Notes: generated by a model not told the origin, from the letters alone. A stretch of DNA of 64,000 nucleotides from an uncultured Prevotellaceae bacterium (GCA_947167515.1 CAMVIM010000002.1:123839-187838), one strand, 5' to 3'; shown: positions 6,728 through 16,566, counted from the first letter of the stretch. Numbers and translations: made by a program.

Positions 6728-9700
6728 GCTCCCATGTGGTTGATGTCGAGTCGGTTCACTTCGTCCAGATACCTTTCAGCTTTTTCTTTGTTGCCCATGC
6801 CGAGATAGCCGAGGGCGAGCATGTAGTTGCAGTGGATGCGGTTTTGCTGGTCGAGGTCACCATCCCACACGAGCAGGTCGGGCAGAGAGACTGCAAAGTA
6901 ATCCATGGTGATGTGGTCGAAGATATGCTGCTTGCCGTAGGTGATGAGCCTGTTGAAGAGTCCTCGTGCCTTGTCTTCTTGTCCGAGTTGGCGGTAACAG
7001 AGTGCGGCATAGAAGATTTTGTCGGGCTTGGCATCGTTGTAGTACATGGCAGCTGCTGGTTCTGTCGGGCCTTCCGTACCTTCTTCGTAGCGTCCGAGGA
7101 AGTAGAGGAAGTCGTTGTCTTGTGCCCCATGGAGTTTACCCTCACCAAGCGAGTGGGGGAAGACGAGACATTCTTCCAGCAACCGCTTTGCTTCTGCCGA
7201 AGCAGGGTTGTTCTTCAAGAGTTTCTTGGCAATTTCGAGACGTGCCATCTGGTATTGTCCGCTCACCTTGCCTTCGCCGCCCTCCCATGGGTGGAACACA
7301 TGACCATCGATAAGGGTTTTTGCCTCTTCGTGCCGTCCAAGCATGTTGAGCAGGGTGGCGTGTTCGAGGATGAGGTCATCGCGTTGGGCGACGAGGTCGG
7401 GCAGTGCCTCGTAGTTCTGGAGGCGTTCGGCATGTGGCTTCTGTAGCTTCTTGTAGAGTTGGTCGAGCTCCATGAAGACGCGGGAATCCGACTGGTCGAG
7501 GGTGAAGGCGAGTTCCATCTCCTGCAAGGCACGCTGTGGGTCGTTCCCCTTGTTGTAGTAGAGGAGGGCGAGGTTGCGGTGCACGGTGGGGAAGGAGGAA
7601 TCAAGTTGCTCTGACTGTTCCCAATAGGCCTGGGCAAGGTCGTACTGCCGCTTGTCGTAGTAGAGGCAACCGAGGTAATAAGGAGCCTTAGCTCCTTCGG
7701 GGTTGTAGCGGATGGCTGTTTGTAGCACGATGACATCTTCGAGGCGGTTAGGAAAGCAGCAGTAGCTGTCGGCTTGCTCGGCTTCGGCAAAGAGAGCCTT
7801 GGCTTCGTCAAGTCCGCCCTGATGGAGTTTGAAGTAGCCGATATAATATAATGTGAGAGGTGATGCCTGTTGCTGCTGTTCTGCTATGGCGGGGAGGGTG
7901 AGTACATCAAAGGCTTCCAGCCATAGTCCTGCCTGTGCATAGTCGAGAGCCAATTCGTGGTAATTATAGACGTTACCGTGCATCATGTCCATCATCTCAT
8001 GCAACACCGTTTCGTCTTTCGTCAGCAGGTGTTTCTCGAAAAGGATGCCGTAGTTGAAGCGGTCAAGTTGGAGGGATTCTTCACAGAATGATAATGCCTC
8101 TTCCTGTCGTCCAAGCTTTCTGAACACAGTCGCTTTTAATGCTCGTGCTTTGTGGTTGCAGTTGTTGAAGATGAGGCAACGATTGAGTTCGTTGAGGGCA
8201 TCAGCGTAGCGAAATTGTGAAATGCTGATGCAAGCAGCCTCGAAGTAACCTGCATCTGCCCACGCCTTGTTCCATGTGGATTTCCAAAAGAGGTCGTAGG
8301 CCTCGTCGAGTAGTTTGCAGTTGATTATGAGGTGTGGAGAACAGAACGCTTGGTGTTTGAGGGTGAGGGCAAGGTTGAAGATGGCTTCTCCATCGTAGGG
8401 GTTAGGGTTGCGCTTCTGCCATATCTTCACCGCCTTGCGCAGATAAGTTTCAGCTTTGTCGAAACGTCCACGGCGCAGATACCATAGACCTGTTTGGTTG
8501 AGGCAACGCACATCGTTGGGGTCACGTCGCAGGGCTTCCTCGTAGTAGTCGAGGGCAGACCATGTGGCGTGGCGGTACTGTTCCAAGTGCAGGCCTGTGA
8601 GGTAGAGCTGGTCATTAGTCTTGGTGTCCTCGGGTGAGAGAGCTGCCTCGGCAGCATCGGGGATGGGACGGATGTCGTCGGGCTCAGCCTGCCAGTATAG
8701 ATTGCCTACGCCCAGCATGAGGTCATGCAAGCTATGCCCTTTCACATCCACCACCTGCTCAAAGACTGCTTCGGGAGAAAGTGTCACGGTTTCCTTGTAA
8801 AAGACTCCAGCTTTTTTCTTGCCCCACAACATAACAGTCACTGTCTTCTTCGAAGTAGCCAGTACCTTGATGCGCACACCGCCTTCGACTTCTTCAATGT
8901 TGAGGATGAAGTCCTTCGATGCTTGCTTCACCACACCTAACTCACGGTATGGCATGAAATACTGTGTGAACTGCTTTTCTTCGTAAGGCATCAGCCATGT
9001 GAAGTCTGGTTGGTTCTCGGTGTAAACACCTGCCATCAGTTCGATGTAAGGGCGGAATCCAGGACGGATGGAACCAGCGGGTACACCGTCAGACACGGAG
9101 GCTTCGTCGGTCAGGTTGCGATCCCATGCCCTGCCAAAGTCACCATTGCCCCAGGTCCATTGCTTTTTGCCAGGGGAGAGATGATGGGAGGCCACATGGA
9201 GCATGCCACCGTGGGTGTCGTTCTCATAGCCGCCTTCGAAGTCGTACTTTGAATTCACGGCCATATATGATGTAGGTACGGGTATGTTCTTATAGTTCGA
9301 GATGTCCACACCGGCGGAGTAGTCCATCTTGTAGTAAGTGCCAGTTGCGATGGGGAAGGAAGACACGGCACGTTTGCCATGGTCGAAGACCGCGTTCACA
9401 TCGGGTGGGAAGACACTCTGATAGGCATCGTTCACCTCCACGGCTGGGTTTGCCCACCAGAGGAAGGTCTGTGGCAGGGGAGTTCGGTTGCTTACCCGTC
9501 CCTGAATCTCCAAATAGGCACAGCCTGGACGCAAGGTGAAACCTGCGGCTCCCTTCTGATGGAACATACGCTCCATCTCGTTCACCCACACGGTCACGGA
9601 ACCGTCCTCATTTTCCACAATCTTGGAATCGACGGGCATGTAGGTGGATGGCCGGTGGTGCTGTGGCCAGTTGAACTCGATGCCACCGCTAATCCACGGG

Positions 9701-10020
9701 CCTGCCAGACCCACCAACGCGGGCTTGATGACGTGGTTGTAATAGACGAAGTGGCGTTGCTTAATCTTATCATACGCCATCTGAATGCGTCCGCCCAGTT
9801 CGGGCAATATCATCACTTTAATGTACTTATTCTCCAGCCAGATGGCTTGCCACTCCTTATCCACCTTTTCATCGGCGATGCTCTCGATGACGGGATAGGG
9901 ATAGACTACACCGCTAGAGCCTTGATATACGCGCTTTTCGAGGAAGATGGGGTTCTTCTCAGGTTCCCCCGTTTCGTAGGTGGGAATGACCACCGTTTCT
10001 TTCCATGCTTTGACTGACAT
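6694..10020 (-). CDS. DUF5107 domain protein with C-terminal TPR array
   Basis: The 1108-residue protein has no signal peptide. The N-terminal part (about 1-310) matches DUF5107: LPELGGRIQMAYDK, GGIEFNWPQHHRPST, and the FLWWANPAVEVNDAY and HGGMLHVASHHLSPGKKQW stretches, resembling aldose-1-epimerase-like beta-sandwich folds. Residues from about 470 to the end are many TPR-type helical pairs (ALDYYEEALRRDPNDVRCLNQ, APYYLGCLYYDKRQYDLAQAY). The function is not established; the fold and the sugar-porter gene 12 bp downstream suggest a cytoplasmic sugar or oligosaccharide-binding role (inference). It forms an operon order DUF5107-transporter reversed on the strand: the MFS gene is transcribed first and this one second. 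The 3' end overlaps the AraC gene. Confidence 0.88.
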   Translation of the reverse strand: MSVKAWKETVVIPTYETGEPEKNPIFLEKRVYQGSSGVVYPYPVIESIADEKVDKEWQAIWLENKYIKVMILPELGGRIQMAYDKIKQRHFVYYNHVIKPALVGLAGPWISGGIEFNWPQHHRPSTYMPVDSKIVENEDGSVTVWVNEMERMFHQKGAAGFTLRPGCAYLEIQGRVSNRTPLPQTFLWWANPAVEVNDAYQSVFPPDVNAVFDHGKRAVSSFPIATGTYYKMDYSAGVDISNYKNIPVPTSYMAVNSKYDFEGGYENDTHGGMLHVASHHLSPGKKQWTWGNGDFGRAWDRNLTDEASVSDGVPAGSIRPGFRPYIELMAGVYTENQPDFTWLMPYEEKQFTQYFMPYRELGVVKQASKDFILNIEEVEGGVRIKVLATSKKTVTVMLWGKKKAGVFYKETVTLSPEAVFEQVVDVKGHSLHDLMLGVGNLYWQAEPDDIRPIPDAAEAALSPEDTKTNDQLYLTGLHLEQYRHATWSALDYYEEALRRDPNDVRCLNQTGLWYLRRGRFDKAETYLRKAVKIWQKRNPNPYDGEAIFNLALTLKHQAFCSPHLIINCKLLDEAYDLFWKSTWNKAWADAGYFEAACISISQFRYADALNELNRCLIFNNCNHKARALKATVFRKLGRQEEALSFCEESLQLDRFNYGILFEKHLLTKDETVLHEMMDMMHGNVYNYHELALDYAQAGLWLEAFDVLTLPAIAEQQQQASPLTLYYIGYFKLHQGGLDEAKALFAEAEQADSYCCFPNRLEDVIVLQTAIRYNPEGAKAPYYLGCLYYDKRQYDLAQAYWEQSEQLDSSFPTVHRNLALLYYNKGNDPQRALQEMELAFTLDQSDSRVFMELDQLYKKLQKPHAERLQNYEALPDLVAQRDDLILEHATLLNMLGRHEEAKTLIDGHVFHPWEGGEGKVSGQYQMARLEIAKKLLKNNPASAEAKRLLEECLVFPHSLGEGKLHGAQDNDFLYFLGRYEEGTEGPTEPAAAMYYNDAKPDKIFYAALCYRQLGQEDKARGLFNRLITYGKQHIFDHITMDYFAVSLPDLLVWDGDLDQQNRIHCNYMLALGYLGMGNKEKAERYLDEVNRLDINHMGAYSLRSLLALL

Positions 10021-10032
10021 TGGTGCTATGTT

Positions 10033-11343
10033 TTATCTGGTTAATTCTTGTTCCAATTCTGCAAGGCTCTTGCCCTTTGTCTCAGGACAAGCTCTGAAGA
10101 GATAGATGAAGGCGCAGAGGCAAATGCCACTGTAGATCCAGAACGTGCCGCTGCTGCCGAGGGCTGCGTTCATGGAAGGGAATGTGAACGTGAGGGTGCA
10201 GCAACCGACCCACAGGGCGAAGGTGCAAGTAGCCATCGCTACACCTCTGATTCGGTCGGGGAAGATTTCGGAGAGCAGTACCCATGTGATGGGGCCGAGG
10301 GTCATGGCATAGCAGGAGATGGCTGCCACCACTAGCACCACCATGAACACACCTGTCACGCCGAAGTGGTAGCAGGTGCCTAAGGTGAGGTAAATGAGGC
10401 CAAGTCCACTGGCACCGATGAGCATCAACGTGCGGCGTCCCCATTTCTCCACCGTATAGAGAGCAACGAAGGTGAAAAGCACGTTGGCAATGCCTGTGAT
10501 GACGATGTTGATGAACATGCCGTCCACATTATAACCTGCACCGATGAAAATCTCTTCAGCATAGTTGAAGATGACGTTGGTGCCGCACCACTGTTGGAAG
10601 ACGGCGATGATGAGGCCGAGCAACATGACCTTGTGGTATTGAGAAGATTTGAATAATTGAAAAATTGAAGGATTGAAGTTCTTTCCTTCAGAGTGCTCTG
10701 ACTTTAATTTTTCAATTCTTCCATTCTTTAATTCTAAATACACAGGGCTTTCCGGTATGAAGAACGCCATTATCATAAACGCTGCTGCTGGTACCGTCTC
10801 TGCCCAGAACATCCAGCGCCATCCCCAGGCGAGGTTCCACGCCATGTTGGGGGCATCGCTCGTGTCACGTGCCAAGAGCATATTGACGATTTGTGCCGCT
10901 AGAATGCCAAGTACAATGGTCATCTGGTTGAGGCTGACGAGCCGACCACGGATGTTGGCCGGGGAAACCTCGGCAATATACATGGGCGAGAGTGCCGATG
11001 CCACACCAATGCCGATGCCGCCAATGAAGCGGGCGAGGTTGAATAAGGTGAAGTCGTTGAACAGACCTGTCATGATGGCACTGACCGTGAACAGCACAGC
11101 CGCCGTGATGAGCAGGGGCTTGCGGCCATATTTGTCGGCCAATGCACCAGCCACCATCGCTCCGATGAGGCAACCCACCAGGGCGGTACTCATGGCCACG
11201 CCCTGCATGACAGGGTCGTTGGCTATTTGGAAAAATTCTTCATAGAAAGGTTTTGCACCGCCTATGACCACCCAGTCGTAGCCGAATAGCAGTCCGCCCA
11301 TGGCTGAGACGGAGCAGATAAAGTATAGGAAACTCTTTTTCAT
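10033..11343 (-). CDS. MFS sugar porter (proton-coupled sugar transporter)
   Basis: The 436-residue protein has twelve membrane helices and the sugar-porter signatures: GGLLFGYDWVVIGG in helix 1, DKYGRKPLL after helix 2, ARFIGGIGIGVASALSPMYIAE, the PESP motif at the end of helix 6, VFQQWCGTNVIFNYAE in helix 7 and PETKGKSLAELE at the C-terminus. It should import a monosaccharide across the inner membrane by H+ symport; residue choice resembles XylE/AraE-type porters, but the sugar cannot be named. The central cytoplasmic loop (about residues 209-230) is encoded by an AT-rich palindrome (10655-10717) that looks inserted in frame. The DUF5107 gene follows 12 bp later; a TATCTTTG promoter element lies at 11373-11380. 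Confidence 0.92.
   Translation of the reverse strand: MKKSFLYFICSVSAMGGLLFGYDWVVIGGAKPFYEEFFQIANDPVMQGVAMSTALVGCLIGAMVAGALADKYGRKPLLITAAVLFTVSAIMTGLFNDFTLFNLARFIGGIGIGVASALSPMYIAEVSPANIRGRLVSLNQMTIVLGILAAQIVNMLLARDTSDAPNMAWNLAWGWRWMFWAETVPAAAFMIMAFFIPESPVYLELKNGRIEKLKSEHSEGKNFNPSIFQLFKSSQYHKVMLLGLIIAVFQQWCGTNVIFNYAEEIFIGAGYNVDGMFINIVITGIANVLFTFVALYTVEKWGRRTLMLIGASGLGLIYLTLGTCYHFGVTGVFMVVLVVAAISCYAMTLGPITWVLLSEIFPDRIRGVAMATCTFALWVGCCTLTFTFPSMNAALGSSGTFWIYSGICLCAFIYLFRACPETKGKSLAELEQELTR
10655..10717. repeat. AT-rich palindrome inside the sugar-porter gene
   Basis: Arms 10655-10670 and 10702-10717 are inverted repeats with one mismatch in 16. Between them TCAGAG and CTCTGA form a second small hairpin (10688-10701). 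The block is much richer in A+T than the rest of the gene, contains no stop codon in the porter frame, and encodes the variable central loop. It looks like a short intergenic-type palindromic element taken up in frame. Confidence 0.65.
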
Positions 11344-11372
11344 GTGTTGGAGTTAATTTTGATTTGATGGTG

Positions 11373-11380
11373 CAAAGATA
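11373..11380 (-). promoter_or_regulatory. -7 element of the sugar porter-DUF5107 unit
   Basis: The minus strand reads TATCTTTG, a full TAnnTTTG match, ending 29 bp before the porter ATG. It lies immediately downstream of the terminator-like hairpin at 11395-11436. Confidence 0.6.
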
Positions 11381-11394
11381 CAGCTTTATCAACA

Positions 11395-11436
11395 AAGAAA
11401 GTCCATCTTTTTCGGCTGAAAAAGATGGACTTTCTT
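11395..11436 (-). terminator. Long hairpin ending the atp operon
   Basis: A 19-bp perfect stem (11395-11413 with 11418-11436) with a GGCT loop lies 95 bp after the atpG stop. The stem ends in CTTTCTTTG on the minus strand, a weak U tract. It separates the atp operon from the porter promoter. Confidence 0.65.
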
Positions 11437-11530
11437 ATTTTATTAGTTCATGCCAGAGGAGTGGCGGTTCACATCATCTACGGCGACTAAGACGTATTAT
11501 TTGTTTATCGTGTTCCGAGGAGTGGTGCGG

Positions 11531-12397
11531 TCAGTTCTGTCCGCTTTTTCCCGACATGATGTCAATAAGTTCGTTGGTGATGGCTTGCTGGCGAGTCTTG
11601 TTGTACAGCAGGCGCAGTTCCTTGAGCAGTTCGTTGGCATTGTCATCGGCTGTCTGCATGGCGAGCATACGGGCGGCGTGTTCGCTGGTGAGGGAGTCGA
11701 GCAGAATGCCGTAAGCTTGTGCGTTGAGCAGGCGGGGGAAAAGAGCCTGTAGAAGTTCTTTCGGAGTAGGTTCGGTCAACCAGTCTGTACGTTGAGCTTC
11801 TTCCTCTACAAGGGGAGTCGGCATGTCCAGATGGAGTGGAGTGATGGTGATGACCTGCGAACCCATCGATTTGAAGTGGTGGTAGATAAATTCCATTCGG
11901 TCTATCTTGCCGCTCTGCTGCAACTGTTGGGCAAACTCGATGAGGAAGGGCACTTCTGAAAAGGAATTGTTCTTTTCGATTTTCTCTATCAGATTATAGT
12001 AGCCGATATTGCAGTCAAACCCTTTGTTCTGCAGGTCGTGGGCTATCTTCTTGCCGATGGGGAGCAGGCGGACTTGCATCCCCTGCTGTTCCAACTCTTG
12101 AATGTGCAGGAGGGTGGCTTTGGTGATGTTGCTGTTGAAGGCTCCGCACAGGCCGCTGTTGCTGGAAACGGGAATGAGCAGGATGGATTGCACCTTACCC
12201 TCCGTTTGAAGAGAGGTGTCGAACCCGCCAAGGCGTTCCATGATGGCTTGCATTTCATCCTTGTAGTGCAGAAACTTCTCGGTCATGCCCTGCGTGTGGT
12301 GGAGTTTGGCACTGGCTACCATGCGCATGGCTGATGTGATTTTCTGCGTGTTCTGGATGGACGCGATGCGACCTTTTATTTCTTTGAGAGATGCCAT
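11531..12397 (-). CDS. atpG: F1 ATP synthase gamma subunit
   Basis: This 288-residue protein is the central rotor shaft of F1. Its N-terminus MASLKEIKGRIASIQNTQKITSAM and C-terminus LRLLYNKTRQQAITNELIDI are the conserved gamma helices that form the coiled coil in the alpha3beta3 cavity. The middle contains the SSNSGLCGAFN segment of the Rossmann-like domain. It is the last gene of the operon, 59 bp after atpA, and is followed by a hairpin at 11395-11436. Length and motifs are normal for the family. Confidence 0.96.
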   Translation of the reverse strand: MASLKEIKGRIASIQNTQKITSAMRMVASAKLHHTQGMTEKFLHYKDEMQAIMERLGGFDTSLQTEGKVQSILLIPVSSNSGLCGAFNSNITKATLLHIQELEQQGMQVRLLPIGKKIAHDLQNKGFDCNIGYYNLIEKIEKNNSFSEVPFLIEFAQQLQQSGKIDRMEFIYHHFKSMGSQVITITPLHLDMPTPLVEEEAQRTDWLTEPTPKELLQALFPRLLNAQAYGILLDSLTSEHAARMLAMQTADDNANELLKELRLLYNKTRQQAITNELIDIMSGKSGQN

Positions 12398-12456
12398 TTT
12401 AAGTTATTTACCATTTGCCATTTGGCACTTGCCGTTAACCTTGGGTCATCAGTTGT

Positions 12457-14043
12457 TTACAGTTTAATGCTGGCAGCCACCTTTTCAATGGTGGCGGTGA
12501 TGTTGTCATCTATCTTGCCTTGTCGAAGTGGCTGGAGCACGTCTTCCTCATGGCTGACACGCAGCAGGTCGAGGAAAGCTGCCTCGAAGGCGGCGGCTTC
12601 TTCCACTTTGATGTCGCGCAACAGACCGTGTGTGCCGCAATAGAGGATGGCTATCTGCTCTTCTACAGGCATGGGATGGTACTGTTTTTGGATGAGTAGT
12701 TGCGAGTTCTTGCGTCCTTTGTCGATGGTGAAGGCGGTGACAGGATCCATGTCGCTGCCAAACTTCGAGAACGACTCCAGTTCGCGGTATTGGGCTTGGT
12801 CTATCTTCAGAGTGCCGGCCACCTTCTTCATGGCTTTCAGCTGAGCGTTGCCACCTACACGCGAAACGGAAATGCCCACGTTGATGGCGGGACGCACACC
12901 TTGGTTGAAGAGGTCGGTTTCAAGAAAAATCTGTCCATCGGTGATGGAGATAACATTGGTGGGAATGTAGGCCGACACGTCGCCAGCCTGTGTCTCGATG
13001 ATAGGCAGTGCCGTGAGGGATCCGCCACCGCGCACTTTGCCTTGGAGACAGTCAGGCAGGTCGTTCATCTGCTCTGCCACCTCTTGTTGGGCGATGATTT
13101 TAGCCGCACGTTCGAGCAGGCGGGAGTGGAGGTAGAAGATGTCGCCAGGGTAAGCTTCACGGCCAGAGGGGCGTTTGAGAATGAGTGACACCTCACGATA
13201 AGCGACAGCCTGTTTGGAAAGGTCGTCATAGACCACCAGGGCATGGCGGCCTGTGTCGCGGAAGTACTCGCCGATGGCCGCTCCGGCAAAGGCGGCATAG
13301 TATTGCATGGCTGCAGGGTCGCTAGCTGTAGCTGACACGACAATCGTGTAGTCCATTGCGCCCTTTTGCTGCAGGGTGTTGACGATGGTGGCAACTGTGG
13401 AACCTTTCTGTCCGATGGCTACATAGATGCAATAGACGGGATTGCCCGCTTCGTAGTTGGGACGCTGGTTGATGATGGTGTCTATGGCAATGGCTGTCTT
13501 GCCTGTCTGACGGTCGCCAATGATAAGCTCGCGCTGTCCACGACCGATAGGAATCATGGCATCCACCGCCTTCAAGCCTGTCTGCAAAGGCTCATTGACC
13601 GGTTGACGGAAGATGACACCTGGAGCCTTGCGTTCCAGCGGCATGTCAAAGGTCTCACCTGTGATAGCCCCCTTACCGTCGATGGGGTGTCCGAGGGTAT
13701 CGACTACACGTCCCACCATGCCTTCGCTCACGGCGATGGAGGCAATGCGTCCAGTACGTTTCACGGTGTCACCCTCTTCTATGTTGTCGGTGGGGCCGAG
13801 CAGCACGGCACCCACATTGTCTTCCTCAAGATTCATCACGATGGCTTCCATGCCGTTGTCGAACTCGAGGAGTTCACCAGCCTCAGCATTGCGCAGTCCG
13901 TAGGCGCGCACTACGCCATCACTCACGGTGAGCACGGTGCCAACTTCGGTCTCGTTGCCAAGTGTTTTTTCTTCATTGTCGATGTCGGCCAGTTGCTGGC
14001 GCAGCATGGCTGTCACCTCACTTACTTTTATGGAGTCGGACAT
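12457..14043 (-). CDS. atpA: F1 ATP synthase alpha subunit
   Basis: This 528-residue subunit has the non-catalytic nucleotide site with Walker A GDRQTGKT at 176-183, the [29 protein letters not shown] region and the alpha signature [17 protein letters not shown]. It forms the alpha3beta3 ring with AtpD. The ATG overlaps the end of atpH by 16 bp, a sign of coupled translation. Length is usual for Bacteroidota (about 525-530). Regulation is with the operon as a whole. Confidence 0.97.
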   Translation of the reverse strand: MSDSIKVSEVTAMLRQQLADIDNEEKTLGNETEVGTVLTVSDGVVRAYGLRNAEAGELLEFDNGMEAIVMNLEEDNVGAVLLGPTDNIEEGDTVKRTGRIASIAVSEGMVGRVVDTLGHPIDGKGAITGETFDMPLERKAPGVIFRQPVNEPLQTGLKAVDAMIPIGRGQRELIIGDRQTGKTAIAIDTIINQRPNYEAGNPVYCIYVAIGQKGSTVATIVNTLQQKGAMDYTIVVSATASDPAAMQYYAAFAGAAIGEYFRDTGRHALVVYDDLSKQAVAYREVSLILKRPSGREAYPGDIFYLHSRLLERAAKIIAQQEVAEQMNDLPDCLQGKVRGGGSLTALPIIETQAGDVSAYIPTNVISITDGQIFLETDLFNQGVRPAINVGISVSRVGGNAQLKAMKKVAGTLKIDQAQYRELESFSKFGSDMDPVTAFTIDKGRKNSQLLIQKQYHPMPVEEQIAILYCGTHGLLRDIKVEEAAAFEAAFLDLLRVSHEEDVLQPLRQGKIDDNITATIEKVAASIKL

Positions 14044-14576
14044 AATTCTTTTCTGATGAGTTCCAATTGATGTTTATAACTATAGTCGTAGTGACGGTCA
14101 CCAATGCGGAGACGGAAACCACCGATGAGGCGAGGATTCACTTTACGCTCACATTCCACCTCATGATGCCGATGCTCCTTGATGCGCTGTGTCAAGTGGT
14201 TGATGATGGTGTCATCGACTTCCACCGCCGTCTCGAACACCACACGGTCAATGCCATAATGCTCACGGTACATGTCACGATAGACAAAGATGATCATGCG
14301 CAGCTGGTTCTCGCGTCGGTTTTCCAGCAACAGGCGGAGAAACCGCGTGTACAGCGTGGTGGCTTCAGGGTCAAGTCCCGAAGCCAGCAGGATCAACGCA
14401 TATTTCTTCTCCTTCGTGACTCGCGGGTTGATGAGTGCCATTTGCAGGTTCGGTTCAGCCTTCATGCTACGATGGAGCATGCCAAGGTGGTCATAGACCT
14501 GTCGGTCTACGAACTGCGCCTGGGCTTCCTCAAAAAGTGCCGTGGCATACCGTTTGGCAATACTACCGTTCATCAT
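14028..14576 (-). CDS. atpH: F1 ATP synthase delta subunit (OSCP-like)
   Basis: This 182-residue protein is the peripheral-stalk delta subunit joining the b dimer to the top of F1. It opens [17 protein letters not shown], the typical delta start, and holds the conserved C-terminal [20 protein letters not shown] pattern. The gene overlaps atpF by four bases (ATGA) and atpA by 16. Two ATGs in a row (14576 and 14573) are possible starts; the first overlaps the atpF stop and is chosen. Confidence 0.94.
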   Translation of the reverse strand: MMNGSIAKRYATALFEEAQAQFVDRQVYDHLGMLHRSMKAEPNLQMALINPRVTKEKKYALILLASGLDPEATTLYTRFLRLLLENRRENQLRMIIFVYRDMYREHYGIDRVVFETAVEVDDTIINHLTQRIKEHRHHEVECERKVNPRLIGGFRLRIGDRHYDYSYKHQLELIRKELCPTP

Positions 14577-15058
14577 AACTTCTCAATCAGCTGTTCGATG
14601 GTCTTACGTTGTTGGGCATCGTCCTTCATCCGCTCGCCAATCACCTTTTCGGCTATGTCGAGGGCGAGGGTGGCGATTTCTTTCCGCACGTCTTGCAAGG
14701 CTCTTTCTTTCTCAACCTGAATGCTTTGCTTGGCATCATCAATTATCTGGTTGGCAGAAACTTGTGCCTCGTCCTGCGCAGCCTGCACAATCTTTTGCTT
14801 TTCCTGCATGGCACCAGCAATGATTTCCTTCTGCTGTGCCTTGGCATTGGCCAGCAACTGCTCGCTCTCCTGCTGGATAGCGGCCAACCGTTCGTTAGCC
14901 TGTTTGGCAGAGAGCAGAGACATCTCGATGAACTCTTTGCGTTCGTTGATGGCCTTCACAATGACTGGGAAGCCGAACTTCGCCAGCAGGAAGAACACCA
15001 CGCCGAACGAGAGCACCATCCAAAAGAGGAGTCCAGGGTCTGGTGTGAGTAGATTCAT
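14573..15058 (-). CDS. atpF: Fo ATP synthase subunit b
   Basis: This 161-residue protein has one N-terminal membrane helix (about 9-27, LLFWMVLSFGVVFFLLAKFG) followed by a long charged, alanine-rich coiled coil, the peripheral stalk. It dimerises and holds the alpha3beta3 head still against the rotor. Its stop overlaps the atpH start by four bases. The 98-bp gap before it, after atpE, is filled by a CTAGG repeat with a 10-bp period (15072-15152). Confidence 0.95.
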   Translation of the reverse strand: MNLLTPDPGLLFWMVLSFGVVFFLLAKFGFPVIVKAINERKEFIEMSLLSAKQANERLAAIQQESEQLLANAKAQQKEIIAGAMQEKQKIVQAAQDEAQVSANQIIDDAKQSIQVEKERALQDVRKEIATLALDIAEKVIGERMKDDAQQRKTIEQLIEKL

Positions 15059-15071
15059 CTTTTTTCTTTTA

Positions 15072-15152
15072 GCTAGATCATCTAGGTTATCCCAGGATTC
15101 CCTAGGCTTTCCGAGGTTTCCCTAGGTCTTCTAGATATACTAGTTCTTCTAG
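15072..15152. repeat. 10-bp periodic CTAGG repeat between atpE and atpF
   Basis: Successive units such as CTAGGTTATC, CCAGGATTCC, CTAGGCTTTC, CGAGGTTTCC and CTAGGTCTTC follow at exact 10-bp steps, then decay into 9-bp TAG-containing units. The same pattern recurs at 41963-42064 and more weakly at 15474-15524. Confidence 0.7.
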
Positions 15153-15156
15153 AAAT

Positions 15157-15402
15157 TTACTTCAATGCGATTAAGAGGCACACCACAATGGCAAATAGGG
15201 CCACACCCTCGATGAAGGCGGCTGTAAGAATCATGGATGTGCGGATATTGCCCGCTGCTGAAGGCTGACGGGCAATGCTCTCTGTGGCTGACTTGCCAAT
15301 CATACCGATGCCCCATGCGGCACCAATCACTGCAATGGCAGCACCGATGGCTGCTCCTACTTGGGCGAAATTGACGCCCGCTGCTACTGCTTCAAGAATC
15401 AT
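15157..15402 (-). CDS. atpE: Fo ATP synthase subunit c (rotor ring)
   Basis: This 81-residue protein has two membrane helices joined by a polar loop (ARQPSAAGNIR). The ion-binding carboxylate is E65 in TAAFIEGVALF. Na+-type rings usually carry Ser or Thr right after this glutamate; here it is Gly-Val, so a proton-driven ring is the better guess. The GAAIGAAIAVIGAAWG helix 1 has the usual small-residue packing motif. It lies between two CTAG-rich spacers. Confidence 0.96.
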   Translation of the reverse strand: MILEAVAAGVNFAQVGAAIGAAIAVIGAAWGIGMIGKSATESIARQPSAAGNIRTSMILTAAFIEGVALFAIVVCLLIALK

Positions 15403-15473
15403 AATTTTATGGTTTTTAGTTGTTTGTACTTTCTTCTTTTTGCTTCTCCAGTTTATATGACTTTTTTGGTTTC

Positions 15474-15524
15474 ACTAGCTTTTCTAGTTTCTCTAGTCAT
15501 TATAGTTTACTAAGTTTCTCTATC
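15474..15524. repeat. Weaker CTAG repeat between atpB and atpE
   Basis: CTAGCTTTT, CTAGTTTCT, CTAGTCATTA and TAGTTTACTA follow one another at 9-10 bp steps in the 123-bp spacer. It appears to be a decayed relative of the block at 15072-15152. Confidence 0.5.
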
Positions 15525-15525
15525 C

Positions 15526-16527
15526 TCACTCACTATGTGCCAGTCCAATAAAGTTGGCGGTCAAGATGGTGAAAACGTAGGCTTGGATGAATGCCACGAG
15601 CAGTTCGAGGCAGTTCATGAAGATGCAGAACAGAACACTCACCACCGTCATCGAGGCACACATGGTGGCACCCATCTGGGCGGTGACGAAGACCACGCTG
15701 GTCAATGCCAATATGATGATGTGTCCCGCCATGATGTTGGCGAAAAGACGGATGGTCAGCGAGAACGGTTTGGTGAATACGCCAATGAACTCGATGGTCG
15801 GCATGATGGGCAGTGGTGCCTTGAGGAAGATGGGCACGTCGGGCCAGAAGATGCTTTTGTAGTACTCCTTGGGCGCAAAACAGTTGATAGCGATGAAGGC
15901 TGTAACTGCGCAAGTGAGTGTCACGGCAATATTGCCTGTCAAGTTGGCACCTCCAGGAAAGACTGGGAGAAGTCCTAAAAGGTTACTTGTCAGGATGAAA
16001 AGGAAAACGGTCATGAGATATGGCGAGAAACGCTCGTATCCGTGTCCGATGCTCTCCTTGGCAATATCCTTGTCGATGAAGTCGATCACGGCTTCCATCA
16101 TGCCCACGAATCCACCTGGCGCTTTCTTGTAACCATTTTTCTTATACCATCTTGCCAACCCTAACACGACGGAACACAATAAGATACAGACGATGAACAG
16201 TTCCAGCACATTCTTTGTGATGCTGATGTCGAAAGGGCGTTCTCCAGCCGCATTCACAATCTTTCCTCCATGGTCGCCCTCCGTTGCGATATGGTAGCCT
16301 TTATAAGTGGCTCCGTGTTCCAGCTTGTCTGACAAGAAAACCTCCACGCCTCCTTCCTCGATGAGGATGCAGGGTAGGGGGATGACAGCCCCTTCGGTGA
16401 TGTGCCACTCGTAGCTGTCGGCCAAGTGTTCGAAGATGAGCGTGGACACGTTCAAGTCTTCCTCTGCCTTGGTCGTCACAGCAAAGCCGAATACACATAT
16501 TATATATATAAGGAGTCTCCTTACCAT
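15526..16527 (-). CDS. atpB: Fo ATP synthase subunit a
   Basis: This 333-residue protein is the stator channel subunit. The essential arginine is R260 in PFSLTIRLFANIMAGH, facing the ring carboxylate. Unlike the E. coli protein it starts with a cleavable-looking signal sequence (MVRRLLIYIICVFGFAVTTKA) and about 80 extra polar residues before the first core helix, an extension common in Bacteroidota and exposed to the periplasm. Five to six further helices follow. It begins 39 bp after atpC; no separate atpI gene lies between. Confidence 0.95.
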   Translation of the reverse strand: MVRRLLIYIICVFGFAVTTKAEEDLNVSTLIFEHLADSYEWHITEGAVIPLPCILIEEGGVEVFLSDKLEHGATYKGYHIATEGDHGGKIVNAAGERPFDISITKNVLELFIVCILLCSVVLGLARWYKKNGYKKAPGGFVGMMEAVIDFIDKDIAKESIGHGYERFSPYLMTVFLFILTSNLLGLLPVFPGGANLTGNIAVTLTCAVTAFIAINCFAPKEYYKSIFWPDVPIFLKAPLPIMPTIEFIGVFTKPFSLTIRLFANIMAGHIIILALTSVVFVTAQMGATMCASMTVVSVLFCIFMNCLELLVAFIQAYVFTILTANFIGLAHSE

Positions 16528-16566
16528 ATCCCAGATAGTTTCTTTATGTATCTTGTCCAGTGCGGA

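Noticed and set aside
15157..15402. Na+-specific c ring
   Set aside because: The residue after the ion-binding E65 is glycine, not Ser/Thr as in Na+ rings; a proton ring is more likely, though not proven.
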